A DNA stretch of 15,604 nucleotides from Victivallales bacterium. GTDB lineage: Bacteria > Verrucomicrobiota > Lentisphaeria > Oligosphaerales > Oligosphaeraceae. Each line of letters starts with the position of its first letter. Position 1 is the stretch's first letter. The stretch spans positions 1 to 15,604 of the forward strand of contig JAFYIW010000325.1 in assembly GCA_017538465.1 (NCBI GenBank), given 5' to 3'. Below, in pieces: positions 7,084 through 12,806 of this stretch. A program made the translations under genes and the position numbers. The notes under the pieces were generated by a model that saw only the letters and a list, made by a program, of their open reading frames with translations, searched no databases and was not told the DNA's origin.

Positions 7084-7572
7084 ATGTCGTTCATCTCTGA
7101 TTTACTCGCAAAATTCCATCGCCGCTCGGGAGACACCAAGCCCCTCGGAACGGATTACATGCAGAATGGCAACGGGACGACTCAGCTCCGCCGCAACAAG
7201 AACGTGTATGACGAGGCGCGCAAGGTGCCGATTCCAGATTGGGCGCAGGGACTCAACAACACGGATCTGGCGCTGCAGCTGCGGGCGCATTCGGTGTGCC
7301 AGTATGCGCCGAATTTCGGCTGGAAGCGCATCATGACCACCGTGGTCGGACCCGACGGCAACCTGATTCCCGAATATGACGGCATCGCCGGCGATTGCGG
7401 CGCGGTCAAGAGTTTCGGCATGCGGGTCGCGCAGCGCGACGGCCGTACCATGCCCTACAAGTATGTGGATGTCAACATGGCCTACCGCTGCTGCTGTGAC
7501 AATCCCAAGAAATGTCCCTTCTATCTGCAGGCCACCGGCGAGGCGGATTCAGTCAACAAACGCCTTCGCTGA
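7084..7572 (+). CDS. Small cysteine-rich protein of unknown function
   Basis: I do not recognise this 162-residue soluble protein. It has no signal peptide or membrane segment. It has six cysteines: C72 (SVCQYAPNFGW), C105 (AGDCGAVKSFG) and a tight C-terminal group C136-C137-C138 and C144 (YRCCCDNPKKCPFY). A CCC-x5-C cluster next to Pro and aromatic residues, with an isolated Cys in each half, suggests metal or Fe-S binding, but no named motif fits. The N-terminal 40 residues are polar and probably flexible. The start is ATG 7084, with AAGGA eight bases upstream. The gene is a complete transcription unit: promoter at 7009-7036, leader hairpin, and a strong terminator 36 bases past the stop. 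It runs divergently from the DUF4159 gene, so the two may share regulation. That it is a real gene is well supported; its function is unknown. Confidence 0.85.
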   Translation: MSFISDLLAKFHRRSGDTKPLGTDYMQNGNGTTQLRRNKNVYDEARKVPIPDWAQGLNNTDLALQLRAHSVCQYAPNFGWKRIMTTVVGPDGNLIPEYDGIAGDCGAVKSFGMRVAQRDGRTMPYKYVDVNMAYRCCCDNPKKCPFYLQATGEADSVNKRLR

Positions 7573-7607
7573 AGCTCCGCCAGGTCAATTCAGTCCATTG
7601 CCCATTG

Positions 7608-7637
7608 GAAAGGCCACCCGTTCGCGGTGGCCTTTTT
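7608..7637 (+). terminator. Intrinsic terminator of the cysteine-rich orphan
   Basis: AGGCCACC (7611-7618) pairs with GGTGGCCT (7626-7633) around a seven-base loop and is followed by a run of five T residues. It lies between two convergent genes. The opposite strand gives only a short TTT after the stem, so it probably acts mainly on the plus strand but could be bidirectional. Confidence 0.9.
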
Positions 7638-7657
7638 CCGTTCCTTGGGAGAGGAGC

Positions 7658-8431
7658 TCATCTTTTGCGCAGACGCAGCACCGCGTCCACGCTGTCGCTG
7701 GAGGTCATGGCGATGTTCTGCACCAGATGCAGTCGCGTGGCCAACGGGCACGCGCGGGGTGTCGCATGCTGCTCGACGATTGCCTTGCCAAATCCGTATT
7801 CGCCTTCGGGAGGAATGACCAGGAGCCCCCAGCCCGGCAGAATCTCGTCCCGCAGCAGCACCCCCTCGGGGACCGCCAGGTAGCACTCGTCCGCGACGAT
7901 GTTGCGGGACATGCGCTCCATGCGGGTGCCGTGGTAGAGCTGCTCCTCCAGCTTATGGCAGTGCTGCAGAAGCGACTGGTATTCGGGGTTCCGGGATTTC
8001 TCGTAATGCCATTCGGCGTATTCCTCGAAGAGCATCCCGTCATCCCGCAGACTGGGTTCTTCCCGGCGGATGGACTCCTGTAGCCGAAGCAACTGGCGAC
8101 GGGTGTAGCGGAGTTCATTCTGCAATGCCTCGGGGTTGATGCCGGAGGCGTAGCACTCCTCGCGCGTCAAGGCCACGATGACGGCGACGGTGCGAGTCGG
8201 CTCAAGCTGACGGCGTCCCCCGATGGTGCGTGGAGCGCTCCAGAAGGCGGCGACGTCGGCCTGGTCGTGCTGAAGGGCGGTGGCGACTTCGCAGGAGTAG
8301 CCAGTGGGCTTCGGACGCTGGCCGAGCAGCCAGAGCAGCACTTGTCGGCGAATGGCCCAGCGTCGGCCGGTGCTGGAGGTCAATTGGCGTAGGCTCGGCT
8401 TGCGATGGCGGATGTTGGCTGGCAGATGCAT
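7658..8431 (-). CDS. MmcB-like (PD-(D/E)XK-type) protein, probably catalytically inactive
   Basis: A 257-residue protein I can only place loosely. A basic N-terminal segment (about 22-36, TGRRWAIRRQVLLWLL) is followed by QADVAAFW (58-64). That segment resembles the ADIA strand of MmcB/DUF2204-type nuclease-like repair proteins. The next core strand, TVAVIVALTREECY (81-94), sits where such proteins have VEIKxS, but it lacks the acidic residue and lysine. A helical, coiled-coil-like stretch (about 97-127) and a charged linker follow. ADECYLAVPEGVLL (180-193) and PGWGLLVI (199-206) then resemble the conserved CDxFYFAVP and GLIV strands. The C-terminus ACPLATRLHLVQNIAM completes the match. I infer a PD-(D/E)XK fold with a degenerate active site. 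ATG at 8431 has no clear Shine-Dalgarno. It converges on the cysteine-rich orphan. That the gene is real is well supported; the fold assignment is tentative. Confidence 0.75.
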   Translation of the reverse strand: MHLPANIRHRKPSLRQLTSSTGRRWAIRRQVLLWLLGQRPKPTGYSCEVATALQHDQADVAAFWSAPRTIGGRRQLEPTRTVAVIVALTREECYASGINPEALQNELRYTRRQLLRLQESIRREEPSLRDDGMLFEEYAEWHYEKSRNPEYQSLLQHCHKLEEQLYHGTRMERMSRNIVADECYLAVPEGVLLRDEILPGWGLLVIPPEGEYGFGKAIVEQHATPRACPLATRLHLVQNIAMTSSDSVDAVLRLRKR

Positions 8432-8520
8432 CGCTGGATGAATTGCTGGGGGAATGTCAAAAGTGGTTGATTTTTGATACTATAACCGATATTCGGCAGA
8501 ATGCGTGGGAGGTAAATTGC

Positions 8521-8549
8521 AAACAAAAAAGGGAGTCGTTTGACTCCCT
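8521..8549 (-). terminator. Intrinsic terminator of tRNA-Tyr
   Basis: On the minus strand AGGGAGTC-AAAC-GACTCCCT is an eight-pair hairpin with a four-base loop, followed by TTTTTTGTTT. It begins 12 bases after the encoded CCA end of the tRNA. Confidence 0.95.
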
Positions 8550-8560
8550 GATTTGTAAAG

Positions 8561-8645
8561 TGGTGGTAGGTCCTAGATTCGAACTAGGGAAAGCAAAGCT
8601 AGCAGATTTACAGTCTGCCCCCGTTGGCCACTTGGGTAACCTACC
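8561..8645 (-). tRNA. tRNA-Tyr (anticodon GUA)
   Basis: An 85-base class II tRNA. The acceptor arm GGTAGGT (8639-8645, read on the minus strand) pairs with ACCTACC (8565-8571), followed by discriminator A and an encoded CCA (8561-8563). The anticodon stem GCAGA/TCTGC holds the loop CTGTAAA with anticodon GTA at 8609-8611. The long variable arm expected for tRNA-Tyr is present, and the T-arm carries GTTCGAATC. It is a single gene between rbfA and the MmcB-like gene, with its own terminator just downstream. Confidence 0.98.
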
Positions 8646-8694
8646 ACTGAAATGGTCTATTGTTGTCCGTTCTTATGAGAAGGACATATGCGGT

Positions 8695-8722
8695 ACCATA
8701 ATTTGCGCAATGGGATTTTCAA
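8695..8722 (-). promoter_or_regulatory. Possible promoter of tRNA-Tyr
   Basis: On the minus strand TTGAAA (8717-8722), 16 bases, then TATGGT (8695-8700), just past the rbfA stop. This would give the tRNA a 5' extension of about 45 bases. The -10 is weak, and the tRNA could instead be transcribed by read-through from rbfA, since no terminator separates them. Confidence 0.3.
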
Positions 8723-8743
8723 GCGCGCGGCGGCAAAAAAGCG

Positions 8744-9127
8744 TCAGTTTTCTGGAGTTGGAGACGTCTCGGGCGCCTCGTCCGGAAGATTGAGTTCCTT
8801 CAGGATGTTCATCACGCGGTCGGCACGCGCGGCAGTGCCGTCCAATTTGAAGTTCAGGACGGGCGTGTACTTCATGACGACCTTCTGGGCCAAACCGGCC
8901 TGCAGCAAGTGCCGCTGTCTCTTCATGAGTTCCAGCACGCGCTTTTCACTGCCACCGGGACCATAGACGCTCACGAAGACATTCGCGTTGCGCAGGTTCG
9001 GCGCGAGTTCCACGCCCGTGATGGTGACCAGGACACCCGGCAAGGCAGGACGGATGTGGTTTTCGCAGAGGAGCCCGAGTTCCCGTTGCAACTGCGCGTT
9101 TAATTTGGTGATGCGGTCGGAAGCCAA
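8744..9127 (-). CDS. rbfA: Ribosome-binding factor A
   Basis: A small KH-fold protein that binds the 30S subunit and helps 16S rRNA 5'-end maturation, especially in the cold. It is 127 residues. The start is TTG at 9127, giving MASDRITKLNAQLQREL, which fits the family N-terminus; no ATG or GTG lies nearby in frame, and the sequence before it (CTCCTCCAACC) has no Shine-Dalgarno. Typical features are VTITGVELAPNLRNANVFVSV (about 34-54, the beta strand and AxG-kink region in altered form) and the helical KRQRHLLQAGLAQKVVMKY leading to TPVLNFKLDGT. A short acidic-proline tail ends the protein. It is the last gene of the nusA-infB-rbfA group, 70 bases after infB. The usual downstream truB is not seen; tRNA-Tyr follows instead. 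Confidence 0.95.
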   Translation of the reverse strand: MASDRITKLNAQLQRELGLLCENHIRPALPGVLVTITGVELAPNLRNANVFVSVYGPGGSEKRVLELMKRQRHLLQAGLAQKVVMKYTPVLNFKLDGTAARADRVMNILKELNLPDEAPETSPTPEN

Positions 9128-9197
9128 GGTTGGAGGAGTTTAAAGTTTAGAGGGAAAAGGTAAAAGTTCAGGCCTCGGGGCCCAGGTCCCGCAGGTC

Positions 9198-11261
9198 TTA
9201 CAATTCCGGGGCGATCTGCTGGGTCTGGAAGACGGAGATGCGGTCGCCGACCTCGAAGTCCTCGAAGTTGTCGAGCTTGATGCCGCATTCCTGCCCTGCC
9301 TTCATCTCCTTGACATCCTCCTTGAAGTGCTTGAGGGAGGCGACCAGTCCGGAGTAGATGAGCTCCTTCTGGCGATAGACCTTCGCCTTGAGGTTCACGC
9401 GCACGGAGCCGGAATTCACGCGGCAGCCGCAGATTTTGCCGGCCTTGGTGATGTTGAAGACCTGCATGATTTCGGCTTCGCCGAGCAGGACCTCCTTGGT
9501 CTCGGGAGTGAGGCGTCCGCGCATGGCGTCGCGCAGGTCGTCCAGCAATTCGTAGATGATGGAGTAGAGACGGATTTCCACGCCCTTGTTCTTGGCGATT
9601 TTGTTGATGCCGGGCATGGCGCGCACGTGGAAGCCGATGATGATCGCCTTGGAGGCCGCCGCCAGAATCACGTCGTTCTCGGTGATTTCCCCGACTCCGG
9701 AGTGGATGACCTTGCAGGTGATCTTCTGGGACTTGATGCCGTTGATGGACTCGCCAATGGCCTCCAGGGAACCGCGCACGTCGGTCTTGAGGATGAGGTT
9801 CAGCTCCGGGAGGCTCGCGGTGGCGGCCTCGTTCTTGAAGAGCTGGTTGATGTCCTCCAGAGTGAGGGCGGCGCGCTTGGGCGCCAGCTCCTCGGCGCGG
9901 CGCTTGGCCAGCTCCTCGTCCGCGACGGCCTTGGCGGCCTTCTCGTCCGGCTGCCAGACGACGGTCTCGCCCGCCTCGGGCACGCCATTGTAGCCCATGA
10001 TCTTGACGGGCGTGGAGGCGGTGGCTTTGGCCAGACGCTTGCCGTGGGTGTCCAGGATTGCCTTGGCCTTGCCGTAGGTGGCGCCGCAGGAGAACCAGTC
10101 ACCGATGCGGAGCGTGCCGTTGCGCACGAGGATGTTCGCCGTGGGGCCCATGCCGGACTCCATCTGGGCCTCGATGACCAGCCCCTCGAAGGGCGCGTCG
10201 GGGTCGGCGGCCAGTTCCAGCATCTCGGCCTCCAGAAGAATTCGCTCCAGCAGGTCGTCCACGCCCTCGCCGGTGATGCCCGAGCAGGGAATGACGGCGG
10301 TGTTGCCGCCCCAGTCTTCCGGCTGGATGCCATTCTCCTGAAGCTGGCGACGCACCTTGTCCGTGTCGGCGCCCGGCAGATCGATCTTGGTGACGGCGAC
10401 GATGATTGGCACCTTGGCGGCCTGGGCGTGGTGGATGGCCTCGACCGTCTGGGGCATGATGCCTTCCGTGGCCGCGATCACGAGCACCGCGATGTCCGTG
10501 GCGTTGGCGCCGCGGGCGCGCATGGCGGTGAAGGCGGCGTGGCCGGGAGTGTCCAGGAAGGTGATGGTCTGGTCGCCATACTGGGCGACGGAGGCGCCGA
10601 TGGCCTGGGTGATGCCACCCGCCTCGCCGGCCGCGACCTTGGTCTTGCGGATATAGTCCTGCAACGTGGTCTTGCCGTGGTCAACATGCCCCATGAAGAC
10701 GACCACGGGCGGGCGGCCGACCTTGCGCGCCGGCCGACCCTGGCGCTTGGCCTCCGCCGCCGCGACCGCCGAGGCCTTGCGTTCGAAGACGGGGTGGTTG
10801 CTCTTCTCGCGGCGCTCCTGAACGAAGCGCTTGCCGTTCTTGGCGCAGATCTTCTCGACGATGTCGAGTTCGAGCACCTGGTTGATGGCCGCGAAGATGT
10901 TCAGCCCCATCAATTGCACAATCACCGCGTTGGGCTTGAGGTCGAGCGCCTGCGCCAAATCCCGCACCGTCACCGGAGACTTGAGGTGGATTTCATCGCT
11001 GTCCTCGCTCGCCTCGCCGTCTGCCGGGGCAACAGGGGCAGGAGGCGGCGCGGCGGCGGCCTTCTTGACGGCCTTGGCTTCAGCCTCCTTCTTCTTGGTG
11101 TCGGCCATGATTTGGCTGAAAACCAGGTCGGCATCACTTTTCAGCAGGCTGCTGGAGGTGGTCTTGACGTCATAGCCCTCCTTGATCAGGATTGCCAGTA
11201 CGTCCTTCGCCGCCATTCCCAGTTCATTCGCCAATTCGTAAACTCGTTTCTTTTCGCTCAT
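9198..11261 (-). CDS. infB: Translation initiation factor IF-2
   Basis: GTPase that places fMet-tRNA on the 30S subunit and promotes subunit joining. It is 687 residues, short for IF-2 because the N-terminal linker is brief. In order: an IF2_N domain (about 4-54), a short Ala/Pro/Lys linker (55-95), a second IF2_N-like segment (97-143), the G domain from about 183, then domains II-IV to the C-terminus, which ends in the EF-Tu-like barrel (EVGDRISVFQTQQI). G1 is GHVDHGKT (191-198). G3 is DTPGH (237-241), keeping the catalytic histidine. G2 reads GGITQAIGAS (215-224), with Ala where most IF-2 have His. G4 reads TKID (291-294), with Thr in place of the usual Asn. G5 reads SGI rather than SAK-like. 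ATG 11261 has AGGAGG four bases upstream. It lies 75 bases after nusA in the same operon. Confidence 0.98.
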   Translation of the reverse strand: MSEKKRVYELANELGMAAKDVLAILIKEGYDVKTTSSSLLKSDADLVFSQIMADTKKKEAEAKAVKKAAAAPPPAPVAPADGEASEDSDEIHLKSPVTVRDLAQALDLKPNAVIVQLMGLNIFAAINQVLELDIVEKICAKNGKRFVQERREKSNHPVFERKASAVAAAEAKRQGRPARKVGRPPVVVFMGHVDHGKTTLQDYIRKTKVAAGEAGGITQAIGASVAQYGDQTITFLDTPGHAAFTAMRARGANATDIAVLVIAATEGIMPQTVEAIHHAQAAKVPIIVAVTKIDLPGADTDKVRRQLQENGIQPEDWGGNTAVIPCSGITGEGVDDLLERILLEAEMLELAADPDAPFEGLVIEAQMESGMGPTANILVRNGTLRIGDWFSCGATYGKAKAILDTHGKRLAKATASTPVKIMGYNGVPEAGETVVWQPDEKAAKAVADEELAKRRAEELAPKRAALTLEDINQLFKNEAATASLPELNLILKTDVRGSLEAIGESINGIKSQKITCKVIHSGVGEITENDVILAAASKAIIIGFHVRAMPGINKIAKNKGVEIRLYSIIYELLDDLRDAMRGRLTPETKEVLLGEAEIMQVFNITKAGKICGCRVNSGSVRVNLKAKVYRQKELIYSGLVASLKHFKEDVKEMKAGQECGIKLDNFEDFEVGDRISVFQTQQIAPEL

Positions 11262-11265
11262 GTTG

Positions 11266-11271
11266 CCTCCT
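11266..11271 (-). promoter_or_regulatory. Strong ribosome binding site of infB
   Basis: A perfect AGGAGG on the minus strand, four bases before the ATG at 11261. Confidence 0.85.
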
Positions 11272-11336
11272 GCTGTGAAATGCGGTATCTGGTGACCTCC
11301 GCCACGGGACGTGAAACGACGATGCGGCGTCCGCTA

Positions 11337-12590
11337 CTACTGATGCGTGAAGCGGAAGATGCGCTCGGCCACTTCGGGCGTGATTCCCTCCACGTCCTGA
11401 AGGTCCTCCAGAGTGGCCTCCCGCAGTCCGTCCACCGAGTGGTATCCACTGCCGACCAGCGCCTGCGCGAGCGCCTCGTCCACGCCCAGCGTCTGCTCAA
11501 AGAGCTCGACGGCCTGCTGGATCTGCTCCTGCATGGTCAGTTCGCGCGGGCCTGCCGCAGGCACATACTTGTCGATGTTGATGTTCCAGCCCAGCAGGCG
11601 GGCGGCGAGGCGGGAGTTCTGGCCTTTCTTGCCGATGGACAGCGAGAACATCTCGTCCGTCACCTTGACATTGAGCTGGTTGTTCTTCTCGTCGATTTCG
11701 ACCTGCGCCAGTTCGGCGGGCTTGAGGGCGTTGGCGACGTAAACCTTGAGGTCGGGATCCCATTTGATGATGTCCACCTTCTCCATGCCGCCCAGCTCGC
11801 TGATGATGGTGCGCACCCGCATGCCGCGCTTGCCCACGCAGGCGCCGATGGGGTCCACCTTCGCCTCGTCCGTACTGACCGCGATCTTGGTGCGGTAGCC
11901 GGGCTCGCGGGCGATGCCCTTGATGACGACCGTGCCGTCCGAAATCTCGCTGACCTCACGCTCAAAGAGCCGCTGGACGAAGAGCGGGCTGGTGCGCGTG
12001 ACCTGCAGACACGGTCCCGGCTTGTCGCGGTTGAGGGCCTTCAGCAGCACGGTGACGGGGTCGTTGACGTCGAATTTCTCGCCGGGGATGCACTCCTTGT
12101 GTGGCATCAGGCCCTCCGCCTTGTCGAAGCTGATGTAAACGCCGTTGCGGTCCACGCGGCTGACGGTTCCGGTGAGGAGCTGCCCCTCCTGGCCTTGGAA
12201 GCGGGTCAGGACATGGCGTTTTTCCAGCTCCATCAGCGCGTTGTTGAGGTACTGCTGGGCGTTCTGGGCGGAGATTCGTCCCAGCTGGGCGGGGTCGATC
12301 TTCCAGCTGATTTCGTCGCCCTTCTTGGCGCCGGGGATCTGCGTGCGTGCCATCTGCACCGAGATTTCCAGACGCGGGTCGAGAACCTGGTCCACGACGG
12401 CGAGCTTCGCGAAACAGGTGACGCTGCCAGTCCTCTCGTTGAAGTTCACCTCGACGTTCTGGTAGCTCCGAATCGCGGATTTCTTGGCGGACTCCCGTAC
12501 GGAGTTCTTCATGGCTTCAATGATGTCCTCCGTGGGGATTCCGCGGGATTTGGACAGGTATTCCACCATCTGCATCATGTCTGAACTCAT
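11337..12590 (-). CDS. nusA: Transcription termination/antitermination factor NusA
   Basis: Binds RNA polymerase and nascent RNA, controlling pausing, intrinsic termination and antitermination. It is 417 residues. In order: the N-terminal polymerase-binding domain (about 1-130); S1 domain (about 134-203, with GTVSRVDRNGVYISF); KH1 (about 228-300, with the GACVGKRGMRVRTI loop); KH2 (about 303-345, with SIGKKGQNSRLAARLLGW); and a C-terminal helix-hairpin-helix region (about 355-417, TLEDLQDVEGITPEVAERI), a single repeat rather than the two acidic repeats of E. coli. ATG 12590 is fixed by AAGGAGA nine bases upstream. It heads the operon nusA-infB-rbfA; rimP, usually just upstream, is missing and a divergent rodA is there instead. 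The leader of about 130 bases has a hairpin and an intrinsic terminator, suggesting attenuation, possibly by NusA itself. Confidence 0.98.
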   Translation of the reverse strand: MSSDMMQMVEYLSKSRGIPTEDIIEAMKNSVRESAKKSAIRSYQNVEVNFNERTGSVTCFAKLAVVDQVLDPRLEISVQMARTQIPGAKKGDEISWKIDPAQLGRISAQNAQQYLNNALMELEKRHVLTRFQGQEGQLLTGTVSRVDRNGVYISFDKAEGLMPHKECIPGEKFDVNDPVTVLLKALNRDKPGPCLQVTRTSPLFVQRLFEREVSEISDGTVVIKGIAREPGYRTKIAVSTDEAKVDPIGACVGKRGMRVRTIISELGGMEKVDIIKWDPDLKVYVANALKPAELAQVEIDEKNNQLNVKVTDEMFSLSIGKKGQNSRLAARLLGWNINIDKYVPAAGPRELTMQEQIQQAVELFEQTLGVDEALAQALVGSGYHSVDGLREATLEDLQDVEGITPEVAERIFRFTHQ

Positions 12591-12599
12591 GGTCTGGCG

Positions 12600-12606
12600 T
12601 CTCCTT
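12600..12606 (-). promoter_or_regulatory. Ribosome binding site of nusA
   Basis: AAGGAGA on the minus strand, nine bases before the ATG at 12590. It lies about 25 bases after the leader terminator's T-tract. Confidence 0.8.
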
Positions 12607-12631
12607 TACAGTAGTTGGCTTGCCACCTTGC

Positions 12632-12660
12632 AAAAAAAAAGCGGGCCAGCACAGACCCGC
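12632..12660 (-). terminator. Leader terminator (attenuator) of nusA
   Basis: GCGGGTC (12654-12660) pairs with GGCCCGC (12641-12647), one G-T pair included, around a six-base loop, followed on the minus strand by nine T residues (12632-12640). No minus-strand gene lies upstream of it within the divergent gap, so it can only act on transcripts heading into nusA. Confidence 0.88.
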
Positions 12661-12680
12661 ATTTCGATCTGAGGATTTGC

Positions 12681-12712
12681 AGGAACTCCCGCGCTTTCGC
12701 GCCGCAGGTCCT
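12681..12712 (-). promoter_or_regulatory. GAAA-capped hairpin of the nusA leader
   Basis: On the minus strand a 32-base element folds into 14 opposed positions, 11 of them paired, capped by a GAAA tetraloop on a GCGC stem. Its 5' arm contains GACCTGC (12704-12710), which can instead pair, with one wobble, with GCGGGTC, the 5' arm of the downstream terminator. The two states are therefore mutually exclusive. Confidence 0.6.
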
Positions 12713-12726
12713 AAGGAACGGGACAT

Positions 12727-12754
12727 AATATAATGGAAATTCTGCGAAACTCAA
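12727..12754 (-). promoter_or_regulatory. Predicted promoter of the nusA operon
   Basis: On the minus strand TTGAGT (12749-12754), 16 bases, then TATATT (12727-12732). This predicts a start near 12720 and a leader of about 130 bases that includes both hairpins. The AT core also reads TATAAT on the plus strand (12729-12734), which may serve rodA. Confidence 0.55.
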
Positions 12755-12806
12755 GGAAATGCGGCTATATTGAAGGAGAAATTCATAACTTTGCAGCATT
12801 TTTACC

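Noticed and set aside
8230..8793. Plus-strand open frame across the start of the MmcB-like gene, the tRNA and the end of rbfA.
   Set aside because: It runs through a certain tRNA and its terminator on the opposite strand.
9327..12584. A 1085-codon plus-strand open frame antisense to infB and nusA, crossing the gap between them.
   Set aside because: It mirrors codon-biased GC-rich genes read in reverse. Its product is rich in Asp, His, Gly, Val and Leu with no domain, while the minus-strand frames encode unmistakable IF-2 and NusA.
12591..12720. Known riboswitch in the nusA leader.
   Set aside because: The hairpins fit a simple attenuator; I recognise no conserved riboswitch core.
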